In this document: one piece after another, positions 52,454-62,377 of the stretch | How the letters are laid out: each line of letters starts with the position of its first letter | Position numbering within the stretch: position 1 is the first letter of the stretch | NCBI GenBank assembly: GCA_017849455.1 | Contig: JAFIGX010000022.1 | Span: forward strand, 310,001-374,000 | Length of the DNA stretch: 64,000 nucleotides | Source: Pseudobacter sp. | Lineage (GTDB): Bacteria; Bacteroidota; Bacteroidia; Chitinophagales; Chitinophagaceae | Reading direction: 5' to 3' | Translations under genes and position numbers: made by a program | Notes under the pieces: generated by a model | The model's input: only the letters and a program-made list of their open reading frames with translations | What the model was told of the DNA's origin: nothing | The model's database searches: none

Positions 52454-54105
52454 CTAGGACCAGTTCTGAGGCAACATCTCCTTGATTCGGCTTGATGGGA
52501 ACTTGTCAATTTCTGTGAGCACGTACTTAAACCAGTCATATGCATTTACATCATGCAGTTTGCAGGTAGCAAACAAAGAATATATAATGGCAGCGTTTTG
52601 AGCAGCATCATGAGATCCGGCAAACAGGTAGTTGTTTCGACCAAGCCCTATGGTCCGGATGGTGTTCTCGATAAGATTAGTACCCATTTACAGCACCCCA
52701 TCATTCAAGTACATGCTGAGTTGCTTTTCCCGTTCAGAAAAATGAGCCAGTGCTTTACCAATCGGGCTTCGAAGTGTAGTAAGCTCGGTGGGTTCTTCTA
52801 TTACTCATGCTGCTAATTCGTTAAAGACTGGTACCGATCTTTCCTTTCGCTGATCGAAGCTGAAGGTCTGCTGCTTACAATAACTTTCAATACCCTAATA
52901 TATTACCATATAGACATTAAGACATGTTCAGCTCTTTTGCGGTCTGTAAATTTTGCCTCATGGAATTTCCTTCGTGCATGAGCATTATAGTTGACATGCA
53001 TCACACCGGAAGATTGTCATAATACTTTTAAACATTGTAGCCATCCAAATGGAGATATCCCCTAAAGTCTTGTAATAGCGGTCCTGCGTGTTTATTACCC
53101 CGACCTCTTTGATATTCGAAAAAAACGAGCTTCTCAACCATATTCCAATAAGTCCACATGTAACCAATGTGATTTTTCTTTCCTTTTCCTCTCTGTGTAT
53201 CCAGTCCTGTGAAGGGGGTCTCATCAGCCATCATGTAACCCCGATGCAGAGTGAACAATGCTTGTTCTTAATGCATCGTAAATAGCTGTAATGCTCCTGG
53301 AGGCACCATTGACACAATCGCCGATCGTATTCTCAGAGAGAACAATACCTTGCTGTGAGAACTTTTGCATATGCCGATCTATCGGCATATGGTATAGGTA
53401 CTTCTCTGTTGTTATATGAGCCTTCAGAGAAGATGCCGCCAGAATTTTATCTTTCTCTTCAGGAAGGCTAGCAATGAAAAGTTCTGTTGAGCCATCCGGT
53501 TTGCTACGTTTGCACTTTTATTTTCTATAAACAGTAGCAAACAATCTGGCAGGGTCATACTCCAGTTGCTCCATTTCTATTGTAGAAACGTATTCAGCAT
53601 CATCAGGAAGATTCTCAGGATAAATACATTAATATACTTCCACTCAATGTGAGAAGGTATCTCATTTCTACCCGGGTGTTTTTTCTGACTTAAACTTTGT
53701 ATACGATTCTATTTTCTGGCCATCATTGATATTACTGGCTTCGATCACTTCTGCATCGATACTCAATGATAATTGACCTAGTATTGGTCCCAATGACAGT
53801 TCACTGCTTCGGCTGTACAGCAATCTTCTTAATTGCTCATACTGATGTTCGATCAAATCTAGCGTCTGTAGTTGTTTGTCTTTTTTCCTGATGATATCTA
53901 GCAGCGAGGTGATTTGTTCCTATAGCTGGATTGCCAGTGCAGCGAACTCTTCATTTATAGGCTTAAGCGGAGTGATTTGTGCTTTTAACTGATCAATAGT
54001 TTCATCTTTGGCCAGAACAATTTAATCATACTGATATACCCGCAGTACCAGCTTCTAGTATTATTCCTGTAGTTCCTGATGTTCGGGAGTAATAAGCAAT
54101 CAGTG
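52454..54105 (-). pseudogene. tnpC: IS66 transposase tnpC, degenerate
   Basis: Fragments of IS66 transposase appear in order but in different frames with stops. A coiled-coil start DETIDQLKAQI and LIEHQYEQLRRLLYSRSSE (to about 53668) is interrupted by TAG and TGA codons. The middle ADETPFTGLD ... KLVFFEYQRGRGNK ... FRGYLHLDGY (about 53028-53258) holds the catalytic-core DETP region. The end NLIENTIRTIGLGRNNYLFAG ... LFATCKLHDVNAYDWFKYVL ... LLPQNWS lies at 52454-52687. The known order of IS66 TnpC is kept, so this is one decayed gene rather than several. It cannot make an active transposase. Confidence 0.8.
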
Positions 54106-54191
54106 GGTTGTTAATTGTTGTATTTAAAAAAAATCCAACAACACTTAACGGCTAACCGATATATTACTTTAATTATTCACATATGTTAGTA

Positions 54192-54572
54192 TCACATTGA
54201 TGAACCAAGTAATGGTTCATACTTGTCTGCTTTTACATAATCACCCTCTTCAAGAGTCATGCCGTTGAGCATATACATGATCTGTTTTGCTGTCATCCTG
54301 TAACTGACCTGATCGCCAACGATGGCTGGCAATAGAAAGGAGCCTTCATCCAGTCTTCTATAGAATATACTGAAGCCTATTTGCTCATATACAAACACTT
54401 TAATCATCGTGCGGTTCCGGTTCAGAAAGATAAATACATCTCCATTGATGATATCTTTATCCAGTTCCGTGCGGATCAGCGCAGCTAATCCATCAAAAGA
54501 ACGATTCATCTTTACCGGCTTGCGATACAGGTAATAATTTGCTGTATAGCGGATCGCTAACAATTTACTCAT
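54192..54572 (-). CDS. tnpB: IS66 family accessory protein TnpB (Orf2)
   Basis: This 126-residue protein has the IS66 Orf2 core: RKPVKMNRSFDGLAALIRTEL (in parts), DVFIFLNRNRTMIKVFVYEQIGFSIFYRRLDEG (in parts). TnpB is needed for IS66 movement, but its biochemical role is unclear. The frame is intact although the transposase is dead. The start overlaps the tnpA stop (ATGA at 54569-54572), indicating translational coupling. The C-terminal residues after about 95 are variable in the family. Confidence 0.85.
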   Translation of the reverse strand: MSKLLAIRYTANYYLYRKPVKMNRSFDGLAALIRTELDKDIINGDVFIFLNRNRTMIKVFVYEQIGFSIFYRRLDEGSFLLPAIVGDQVSYRMTAKQIMYMLNGMTLEEGDYVKADKYEPLLGSSM

Positions 54573-54910
54573 GATACAAGTGTTTTTAAATACTCCGCAG
54601 ATACCTCTTTAAAGAGCTTTATATTGCCTATTTCAGCAAAAAGTTGTGGCCTGTCATAAACAAGCGTTGGAACCACTTCTATGCTTGCAAAGCCTCCTGG
54701 CCTTGTAGGTGGAACTTTTGCATCTTTTGAAGTCTTGCTGCGATATCTCTTTAGCCAGCCATGAAATGTCTGCTCAACTAAATCAAACATTTCGCAATAC
54801 TCCTTTACTGTAAGACCGCTTTGCTCTTGTTCATTCAGGAGCTTCTGTATTTCTTCCTCAGACCGGCGTAAGATTGACTTACCGCCAGTCAATTGCTGAT
54901 TTTGTTCCAT
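54569..54910 (-). CDS. tnpA: IS66 family protein TnpA (Orf1)
   Basis: This 113-residue protein has a helix-turn-helix of the transposase-8/IS66-Orf1 sort: EEEIQKLLNEQEQSGLTVKEYC ... EQTFHGWLKRYRSK (read in parts, about 17-60), then a conserved tail FASIEVVP. It binds DNA ends of IS66 elements. It is the first gene of the element, about 80 bp from the candidate left end, and overlaps tnpB by 4 bp. Confidence 0.82.
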   Translation of the reverse strand: MEQNQQLTGGKSILRRSEEEIQKLLNEQEQSGLTVKEYCEMFDLVEQTFHGWLKRYRSKTSKDAKVPPTRPGGFASIEVVPTLVYDRPQLFAEIGNIKLFKEVSAEYLKTLVS

Positions 54911-55027
54911 ATAGTTACCAATATGTCAAAGAACGAAGCTATAATTTAATAGCGTTTATTTCGATGCCCAGTAGCTCGGGCGTTTACCTACAACAGTTTC
55001 TTACAACATCCCATATTAGACAAGTCA

Positions 55028-56410
55028 CTATCGAATGTTTTGAGGAATGTTCGGATTAAAGCTGATAACTTCTGGTGGTATCAGGAATGTATATTTCGGA
55101 CTATTGGGAAGCAAAGCAAATGTTTCACCATTTACTAATCTTTTAATATAAATCTGCGCACCTTCTTTATTTAACCTTCGCAAATCAGGCCACCTCAGCC
55201 CCCTGAAAATCAGCTCCTTCCTTCTCTCATTTAAAATCTTATTTAGAGCTTCAGTTGGAGTAGAAGCGTTAATCTCCGGATAAGGAACCGTGTTCCGCCA
55301 TCTCATCCGCATCAAATGATTAAGATCATCTAATGCTTCATTAAGGTTGCCCAGTCTTGCATTGGCTTCAGCCCTCATCAAAAAAACTTCATCTGTAGCA
55401 ATTCCTCCAAAAAGGAACGATGACCCATCATAACTGCCACGAAACGATTTACCATTACCCTGATCACTGAAATAAATCTCCCTTCTCAAATCGTCTAGAT
55501 CATAGGAATTGTACAAATTACTGTCTACTCTCATGAACCCTGCATTAAATAAGGGGCTAACAGATTGGCTAACAAGAATACTATGAAAAATAACCTCCCT
55601 ATTATATTGTTTGAAGCCACTATAGTTGATATCAGGATCTCCGTTATAATCCATTAGCTCACTATAGATCTTTAGACAATTATTAGAATAATATTTCGCA
55701 CTATCATAATTCCTCATGACTAAATAGGTTCTACCAAGCAATGCAAAAGCAGCTGCTTTTGAAGGCCTTGTCTTATACTGAGTAGTGTTTGGTAATAGCA
55801 TAGCAGCATTTCTTAGGTCAGTAATTATCTGCCTATAGGTTTGCTCAATCGTTGCCCTTTGAATAGATTCATTAATATCGGATTTCAATTTCAACACTAT
55901 TCCATAATTTGATTCAGCATTACTAGGATCATATGGAGGACAAAATATCTGAGCTAACTGCTGAAACATCTCAGACCGAAAAAACAATGCACTACCTTTT
56001 ATGTTATCGTAAGCTTCTAACTCGGAAGCTAAAGGTGAGATATTCTTTAATTCATCTAGAACAATATTCGCATAAAAAATTGCTTTATAAGGAAATGACC
56101 AATCATAAAATTGGATGTCGTAGATATTATCATCCCAAACATACAACTTCTTTAATGCCTCTCCTTGAGGCGTCGGAATAAAGCCTGTAACATAAAAATT
56201 GTCAGCAGCGGCTTCCCCGAAAGATGGATTAATCCCGGTACCAGCCCCATTCATCACCTGGTTGTTATCCAAAATAGATTGCAATTCAGGTAATGTTTTA
56301 GGTAAAATGAGCTTTTCGTCCGGCTTCTTATCCAAAAAATTAGACTTGTTGCATGAGCAGAATCCTAGTAATATGAGGGAGAGTGTTAGAAGTAAGTTCT
56401 TTTTTTTCAT
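55028..56410 (-). CDS. RagB/SusD-family surface lipoprotein (second locus)
   Basis: This 460-residue SusD-like lipoprotein has a signal FCSCNKSNFLDKKP with Cys20 as the lipid anchor. It has the SusD helices ALFFRSEMFQQLAQIFCPPY, FALLGRTYLVMRNYDSAKYY and the C-terminal FLMRAEANARLGNLNEALDD, LNHLMRMRW and RRKELIFRGLRWPDLRRLN, typical of shorter SusD proteins. It should work as the ligand-binding lid on the SusC channel 18 bp upstream. GC is low (37% in hand-counted line 55501-55560), as in the downstream TlpA gene. The IS66 remnant begins about 36 bp past its stop. Confidence 0.93.
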   Translation of the reverse strand: MKKKNLLLTLSLILLGFCSCNKSNFLDKKPDEKLILPKTLPELQSILDNNQVMNGAGTGINPSFGEAAADNFYVTGFIPTPQGEALKKLYVWDDNIYDIQFYDWSFPYKAIFYANIVLDELKNISPLASELEAYDNIKGSALFFRSEMFQQLAQIFCPPYDPSNAESNYGIVLKLKSDINESIQRATIEQTYRQIITDLRNAAMLLPNTTQYKTRPSKAAAFALLGRTYLVMRNYDSAKYYSNNCLKIYSELMDYNGDPDINYSGFKQYNREVIFHSILVSQSVSPLFNAGFMRVDSNLYNSYDLDDLRREIYFSDQGNGKSFRGSYDGSSFLFGGIATDEVFLMRAEANARLGNLNEALDDLNHLMRMRWRNTVPYPEINASTPTEALNKILNERRKELIFRGLRWPDLRRLNKEGAQIYIKRLVNGETFALLPNSPKYTFLIPPEVISFNPNIPQNIR

Positions 56411-56428
56411 TTCAAATGATTGAAATTA

Positions 56429-59400
56429 TTAGAAACTAAAGTTCGCCCCTAGTGAAAATAATTTCCCAGCTTTGGGGGAATTCTGGAAGTAGGGATCAAG
56501 ATTCTCTTTATTCCTAATCCACAATGTTCCAAATCCCGATGCATACGCATATATCCGCATGGTTTTAAATGGTAGTTTATTTATACGTTCTTTAGGGAAC
56601 GTATAGCTGAACGTAATATCTTCGAAGCGAATGTGATCTGCTCTCTCAATTAAGACACTAGAAAATGTATAAAACTGCTCCCTTGAAGCATTATTAGGAG
56701 GTAATGGAATTTGTGGCATTGATGGTACCGAAGTATACAATTCATCACCAGGATTTTTCCATCTCCGTGCGTAATCTCCGTGCCCTGTCCACATAGTAAA
56801 CAACGAGCTATAATTAATACTGGTCCTTCTGAAATAGTAGCCAATCTTATAACTAATGTTAGCAGATAACGAAAAATTTTTCCAAGTGAAAGTATTCCTA
56901 ATAGCTCCAAAATAAGGTGGTTGAGCGGGCCCATTATAAGTTAAGTCTTCAGGCTTAGTATTGTTTACAATTGCATTATAGTCTTTGCTTGCATCTTTTC
57001 CCACAAACCCGATAGGGTTTCCATTCTGGGGATCCAACCCTCCCCATCGAAAACTATAATAAGTAAACATTGGTTTCCCCTCGATAGGTGTAATAGCACC
57101 AGAAGAAAGTAAATAATCAATAGGCTTTGTAGGGGAGGGCATCAAATACTTCGAAACCTTATTCATTACGTACGTAAACAGAAAGCTAGTATTCCATTTA
57201 AATCTCTTATCAATATTTAAACTATTCAATTCAATCTCAAGTCCTTTCCCCTGAATATTAGCTACATTGCCAAAATAGTACGCCGGACCTCCTAGGGTCG
57301 GCACTAATCCAGTAGTAGGGTCAATTGGGGCAAGTGCCATTAAGTCAACATTATGTTTATAGAATAATTCAACTGTACCCCATATTCTACTCTTTTTCGT
57401 ACTAAAATCCAGTCCGACATTTAAGGTTCGATTTTGTTCCCAACGAAGTCTTTCATTTGGCGGATTAGTAATGGTAGAAATTGTTAATCCCAAATCATTA
57501 ATTGAATAGTTCGCCGTTGTATAAGCTGAACTTAATCTTGAATTAACATTACCGCTTCTTCCATACGTAATTCTTAATCTTAGTAATGAAATAGCGTGAA
57601 TATTATTAAAAAAATTCTCATTACTGATGTTCCAACTTGCTCCAACTGACCATAGGGGAACTCCCTTTGCATTAGTACTAACGCCAAATAGATTTGCTGC
57701 ATCATTTCGTGCACTAAACGACAAAGTATATCTATCATCATACGAATATGATCCATTGACATAATAAGATATAAATCTATCTTCTCTCTCAGTAATTGAT
57801 TGAGAATTGGGAATTGGAATTTGCAATAATGGGAAATAATATTGAGGAAATCTTGTTACAAAATCCATAGTACTATTCACAACACTCCCATCTTGCCTAT
57901 ATCCATACATACGCGAAGCGATGTCTTGGTATTTTGTTTTTTTAATTTCCCATCCAGCAAAGCCATTAATCATGTGTTTGCTGTTTACAATACGACTAAA
58001 ATTAAGTTGCGCTCTTCCTTGATGTGAAACAATCTCCGAGTTAATCGCATCTAAAATTCCTCCCTTAGGAATTGGAAATTTGTTAAGACCATTCGGTTGA
58101 TAATATAAATTTATTAGTTCTCTTGTAGAATATGATTGTTCTGTGTTAAGGCTCTTATTTATTCCAATGATATTCTCATATTGGTATTTTACTTCAAAAT
58201 TCAAATACTTAAAGAGTGAATACTTCAAACCCAAATTTATTAAATAGTCTTTTTTGCTATCGAGGTTCTGTGTTGCACGAATATCCTCATACGGACGATA
58301 TTTCCAATCTAATAGCTTTCCAGCACCGGCTGTATCAGTATAACCGCTTCTGAAATTTTTTACTAAAATCAGGGCATTCCCCTTATCGTCTACTAAATCT
58401 GCATACGGATATAATCCTTTGCCTGCGCCACTATTAATTCCAATTCCAGGATTATTTCCGCTTTTAATATTATTCTGTACGTAATTAATTCCAGCCTCTA
58501 TTTGGAGATCATTGGAAACTTTGAACGTATTCTGTGATCGAAGAGTTATTCTATTAAGATTGACTCCTCTTAAGGTATTATCATTATAATCCCATCCGGC
58601 AGAAAAATAATAATTAATATTTGGAGTATTGCCGCTTACATTTACGGAATGTTGTTGAGCGACACCCGCTCTATAAAAATATTTTTTTAAATCATCTCTG
58701 ACATCATTCTTCTCTAGCTGGCTTATTTGATGGTTCGCTTCTTCCATACTAATCTGGCCATTTCGTTGTTGCAATAAAATCTCCTGTACAGGTGATAGTG
58801 GAAGCCTTATTATTGTATTATTAATAACTCCATCGTAATACCCCTTAGAGAAAAGTAATTTCTCCAATTCAATTTCGTCAGGTACAGAAATAACCGGTAC
58901 ACTAAAAATGTCAGGCCTTTGTTGAAAAGTAATATTTGAATTAATTTCTATAATTGGTTTAAGAGACTTCCCCTTTTTGGTGGTTATCACTATGACCCCA
59001 TTTCCTGCCCTCGCTCCCCATTGGGCAGACGATGAAGCATCTTTCAGTATGGTTATCGATTCAATATCATTGGGGTTAATATTATCAATACTGCCATCAT
59101 ATGGAAAGTTATCTAAAACAATGAGAGGTGCAACATTAGAAAAAATGCTATTTCTCCCTCTGATCAGGATACCACGTGAATTATCATTATTTGATTCTCC
59201 GGGGGTTCTAAATGATAGCCCTGTAGTCAAATTTTCAATCCTATCAAGAATGTTTGTTCCGGTCCTTCGATTTATTAGTTCGGCATTGATAACATCAAAA
59301 GAACCAGATTGATTTTTGTCTATTGCTTGGTAACCTGTATGCCCTTTTACGACAACCTCTTTGATGGTTTGAGCAGAAACAAACAATTTAACCTCTATCT

Positions 59401-60115
59401 TTTTACTTCCAGTTAATCGTATAATCTTCGGTTCATACCCAACGCTGCTTACTACAAGTATAGCCTTAACATCTACATCAGTTAATAAAAAATTACCCGC
59501 ATCGTCGGTATAGGTGGCCTTTGCAGTTCCCTTGACACTAACAGTAGCTCCTATTACTGGCTCTCCTTTTTCATTCATGACTTTCCCACTAATATCTTGC
59601 AATTCAGAAGATATCGTTTCTAGATTAGTGCTCTTCTCTTGACCTCCCGCCCTCTGTATAATAATTATCCTATCCACAATCGTATACGCCAACGGCTGCC
59701 CCTTCAAACACAAATCCATCACTTCCCTCACAGCCGCATCCTTCACACTCAACGTAACTGTCTTTGCCTTTTCTAGCGATTCTCTAGTATACGTAAACGA
59801 ATACCCGCTCTGTTTTTGAATTTCGCTAAACACTTTCTCAAGGGGAGCATTTTTCACCGACAACGTAATCGTCTGGCTGTATCCTCGGCCACCTGCCTGG
59901 ATGCAGGTGACCATTAATACAGCCGCTGTCAGTTGTAAAAGGTGTCTGTAAGGAAGATGTATGCGTGGATGACAGGAAATTCTTTTGATATGTTTCCCCA
60001 ATGACAAACAAGAAAAAATCCGACCTGACATGCTGATTGAATTATCAAACCGCATTTTACCGGCAGTTGTAACGCCCATGAAGGGATCGGTCGATTGTGT
60101 TGTCATTGGTTGCAT
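56429..60115 (-). CDS. SusC/RagA-family TonB-linked receptor with STN signalling domain
   Basis: This 1228-residue outer-membrane receptor is the second SusC. After a long N-terminal region and signal peptide (LLQLTAAVLMVTCIQAGG) comes an STN domain (about 83-155; LSVKNAPLEKVFSEIQKQSG, YTIVDRIIIIQR). This periplasmic module talks to a FecR-type anti-sigma factor in FecA-like systems. A carboxypeptidase-regulatory-like domain (VIGATVSVKGTAKATYTDDAG), the plug (IRGRNSIFSN, SSAQWGARAGNGVIVITTKKG) and a long barrel follow. Sigma and fecR genes lie 1-3 kb upstream in the same direction. GC steps up sharply where the STN domain begins: hand counts are about 49% over 59641-59760 against 32% (58501-58560) and 37% (57901-57960). 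The ATG at 60115 may not be the start; Met21, Met29 and others are possible. Confidence 0.93.
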   Translation of the reverse strand: MQPMTTQSTDPFMGVTTAGKMRFDNSISMSGRIFSCLSLGKHIKRISCHPRIHLPYRHLLQLTAAVLMVTCIQAGGRGYSQTITLSVKNAPLEKVFSEIQKQSGYSFTYTRESLEKAKTVTLSVKDAAVREVMDLCLKGQPLAYTIVDRIIIIQRAGGQEKSTNLETISSELQDISGKVMNEKGEPVIGATVSVKGTAKATYTDDAGNFLLTDVDVKAILVVSSVGYEPKIIRLTGSKKIEVKLFVSAQTIKEVVVKGHTGYQAIDKNQSGSFDVINAELINRRTGTNILDRIENLTTGLSFRTPGESNNDNSRGILIRGRNSIFSNVAPLIVLDNFPYDGSIDNINPNDIESITILKDASSSAQWGARAGNGVIVITTKKGKSLKPIIEINSNITFQQRPDIFSVPVISVPDEIELEKLLFSKGYYDGVINNTIIRLPLSPVQEILLQQRNGQISMEEANHQISQLEKNDVRDDLKKYFYRAGVAQQHSVNVSGNTPNINYYFSAGWDYNDNTLRGVNLNRITLRSQNTFKVSNDLQIEAGINYVQNNIKSGNNPGIGINSGAGKGLYPYADLVDDKGNALILVKNFRSGYTDTAGAGKLLDWKYRPYEDIRATQNLDSKKDYLINLGLKYSLFKYLNFEVKYQYENIIGINKSLNTEQSYSTRELINLYYQPNGLNKFPIPKGGILDAINSEIVSHQGRAQLNFSRIVNSKHMINGFAGWEIKKTKYQDIASRMYGYRQDGSVVNSTMDFVTRFPQYYFPLLQIPIPNSQSITEREDRFISYYVNGSYSYDDRYTLSFSARNDAANLFGVSTNAKGVPLWSVGASWNISNENFFNNIHAISLLRLRITYGRSGNVNSRLSSAYTTANYSINDLGLTISTITNPPNERLRWEQNRTLNVGLDFSTKKSRIWGTVELFYKHNVDLMALAPIDPTTGLVPTLGGPAYYFGNVANIQGKGLEIELNSLNIDKRFKWNTSFLFTYVMNKVSKYLMPSPTKPIDYLLSSGAITPIEGKPMFTYYSFRWGGLDPQNGNPIGFVGKDASKDYNAIVNNTKPEDLTYNGPAQPPYFGAIRNTFTWKNFSLSANISYKIGYYFRRTSINYSSLFTMWTGHGDYARRWKNPGDELYTSVPSMPQIPLPPNNASREQFYTFSSVLIERADHIRFEDITFSYTFPKERINKLPFKTMRIYAYASGFGTLWIRNKENLDPYFQNSPKAGKLFSLGANFSF

Positions 60116-60852
60116 AGATAATAAGCGTTAGTTGTTTAGACTGGGAGTTAACCTTCACCGTTACTTATTATCCATCCAAACTGCTACCAACAACCCATGA
60201 TAGCCTTCTCGGGAAGCCCGGGAAATTCAAGCTAATGAGTTTCGTTTTCAGACCCAATAATAATTCAGTTGTCCTTACCTATCCTCTTGGAGAGGATGAA
60301 GCATTGAAGGTTAACTTGGAAAACTCCTGCTACTGCCATCAGGCAGTACCGGATAAGAGCTCCATAAGATAAAGTTCAATTGATAATGGTTAGCACCAGG
60401 AAGCCTGGATGGCTGTCCCATGTTGGCGTTGCGGGTGTAGTGAAGCGTTACCCATTGTATGGTGAGACAAGCGTTATATAAAACCCTTGCCAGAAAGACA
60501 TCATCTCAACCGGCCTACCCTCGTCATGAATGAAATGAACTCCTTACCTGAAGTACCTTCTCCCATTCATGACCTGGATAGTTTATTGCAGGATCTGCGC
60601 TTAAACGCGAACTGCAATGGCCGCCGAAAATAACTTATACGCTACTACCAGGAAACCAACCAGGACTGCCCGTAGCTCCAAAGCTCTGGGGCCAAGACTT
60701 AATTTTATCAGTACGGCTATTCATAGTTTTATAGAGTAAATGGATCAATGATCTTTTTCAAAAAAGGGAAATCCTAAAATTCGTTGACAGCGCGGAATCC
60801 AGGATCTCCCCCCAAACTTGCGAGTGACAACCCCAAACTTAGTCATCACCAC

Positions 60853-60928
60853 ATGAGAAAATCGGTATGCTCAACCTGCATAATTTTGGTTACTGTCCGG
60901 TTGAGCAGATTCTCATGGCTATATGCCA
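60853..60928. repeat. Nested inverted repeats of unknown function
   Basis: ATGAGAA (60853-60859) pairs with TTCTCAT (60910-60916), and GCTCAACC (60869-60876) pairs with GGTTGAGC (60899-60906), giving one interrupted stem. ATGGC/GCCAT (60914-60928) forms an adjoining small hairpin. It could be the end of a lost mobile element or an RNA structure in the fecR-susC transcript. Confidence 0.45.
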
Positions 60929-60975
60929 TCTGTAGTAGAAATGCTTGCTATAAGTAAAGAGCTTTGTAGTTTCAA

Positions 60976-60999
60976 AACGGAGTGTAGAAACGCTCCGTT
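60976..60999 (-). terminator. Terminator-like hairpin after fecR
   Basis: On the minus strand AACGGAG (60999-60993) pairs with CTCCGTT (60982-60976), followed by TTTTG. It lies 116 bp after the fecR stop and could end the sigma-fecR transcript, which would leave susC to its own promoter. Confidence 0.4.
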
Positions 61000-61114
61000 A
61001 TACATTAGTCGGGAATAAGCAACTCATTGTCATCGGTGTCAGGTGACAAGAATTTCAACGCGCTATTATTATAACGACTACGAATACCAGAAATCAGACA
61101 CATTCCCAATGAAT

Positions 61115-62377
61115 TTAGCGCGTCACAATTATTTTTTTCCCTTCTATCTGAAATGATACTTCTTTTGTTAATTCGAAGAGCCTAAGTAAAGTCGAGACAG
61201 GTAAGTTCCTTGATATTTTCGTCGCCTGGAAGTGCACATCCGGGATCTCTTTATCATATTGGATCTCCACATCATACCATCTACCGATCTGCTTCATCAC
61301 ATCCGTTATCGTAGCATCCTTGAAAGTAAAGTACCCATTCTTCCAGGCCACCTCCTGTTCAACGTCCACCGGCTGTATTTTAATAGAACCAGACTTGCCA
61401 GGTTGAGAAGCAGTAGCAAACTGGGCTTGTTGGCCGGGTACCAATTTCTTCTCCGAGGATTCATTGTGCACTAACACGCTCCCTTCCAGTAAGGTCGTTC
61501 TGATCGTGGGTTCATCACTGTAAGCACTGATGTTGAAATGGGTACCCAGCACTTCCACTTCACCCGATTTTCCGGCAGGAGATTGGATCGAAACTATAAA
61601 TGGTTTTCTCGTATTGGTCTTCGGAGAGATCGCTTTCGCCACTTCGAAATAGGCTTCCCCGGTAACGGTCACACGACGCTCATCGCCATTGAAGCTCGTA
61701 GGAAATCTTAAAGAAGAGGCGGCATTCAACCAGACTTTCGTGCCGTCTGGCAATGTTACCTGGTACTGGCCGCCCCTGGGTGTCGTGATAGTATTATATA
61801 GGACAGCGGCGGTAGAACTGGCGGCTGATGTAAGATCATACACCAGTTTGCCCGCTTCTGTTTTTTGCACCCGGGCATTGCCCTGTTGTGCCAGCGTACC
61901 GTTGGCGGAATTGTCGAGCGAAATGGTCGACCCATCTGCCAGGACCAGTACAGCCTTGTTCCCTCCGGGATCAACATCATTCTTGAACCTGGATTCACCA
62001 GTCTTCGGGATGTTGGCCAGATCAGTGCCTTTATTGCGGTGGTTGCTCGTATACATATACAACCAGGCTAATGCAAAGAGGATAAGTGAAGCGGCCGCAA
62101 TATATTTCCACCAGGATATTGAACGGGTAGCTACAGGTGCTACCGGGTCCTCGTTTAATGTATATAGTTCATTGAATCTTTTCCAGGCAGCGTTCTCATC
62201 GATCTGGTACAATTTCGCCAGCTCTTTACGGATCCATCCTTCACTCATCGCCTGCTTCAGAAGTTTCCGTTTTTTCTCCGATCCCGCTAACCATTCTTCC
62301 AACTCCTGCTTCTCTTCCGGCGTTAAATTTCCAGCAAGGTACTTGGCCAGCAACTCTTCGATATTATCCTTTCCCAT
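61115..62377 (-). CDS. FecR-family anti-sigma factor
   Basis: This 420-residue inner-membrane regulator has a cytoplasmic N-terminus (1-87, with DUF4880-like EELLAKYLAGNLTPEE and a helix that holds the sigma factor). One membrane helix follows (WWKYIAAASLILFALAWLYM, about 87-107). The periplasmic FecR domain (TTPRGGQYQVTLPDGTKVWLN, about 195-215; EAYFEVAK) and a C-terminal DUF4974 domain (FTFKDATITDVMKQIGRWYDVEI, about 350-372) complete it. In such systems, the STN domain of the loaded SusC/FecA-like receptor signals to this protein, which frees or activates the sigma factor. It sits between the sigma gene (509 bp upstream) and the STN-bearing susC (999 bp downstream). Confidence 0.95.
   Translation of the reverse strand: MGKDNIEELLAKYLAGNLTPEEKQELEEWLAGSEKKRKLLKQAMSEGWIRKELAKLYQIDENAAWKRFNELYTLNEDPVAPVATRSISWWKYIAAASLILFALAWLYMYTSNHRNKGTDLANIPKTGESRFKNDVDPGGNKAVLVLADGSTISLDNSANGTLAQQGNARVQKTEAGKLVYDLTSAASSTAAVLYNTITTPRGGQYQVTLPDGTKVWLNAASSLRFPTSFNGDERRVTVTGEAYFEVAKAISPKTNTRKPFIVSIQSPAGKSGEVEVLGTHFNISAYSDEPTIRTTLLEGSVLVHNESSEKKLVPGQQAQFATASQPGKSGSIKIQPVDVEQEVAWKNGYFTFKDATITDVMKQIGRWYDVEIQYDKEIPDVHFQATKISRNLPVSTLLRLFELTKEVSFQIEGKKIIVTR

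Larger units (their letters stand above)
52454..54991 (-). mobile_element. Decayed IS66-family insertion sequence
   Basis: Gene order tnpA-tnpB-tnpC on the minus strand is that of IS66 elements. tnpA and tnpB are intact and overlap by ATGA; tnpC is broken by many stops and frameshifts. A possible left end on the minus strand begins GTAGGTAAACGCCCGAGCTA at 54991, about 80 bp before tnpA. The right end is not found. The element lies 36 bp after the susD stop, between susD and the TlpA-like gene. Confidence 0.75.
60116..61114. other. 999-bp gap between fecR and susC, possible decayed DNA
   Basis: No complete gene was found. A 35-codon rightward frame (60526-60633; MNEMNSLPEVPSPIHDLDSL) and short open stretches around it look like remnants but match no family I know. 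Palindromes at 60853-60928 and a terminator-like hairpin at 60976-60999 lie near the fecR end. The length is unusual for fecR-susC spacing and suggests that something inserted here and decayed. The susC promoter that the sigma factor would use should lie near 60120-60250, but I cannot identify it. Confidence 0.4.
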
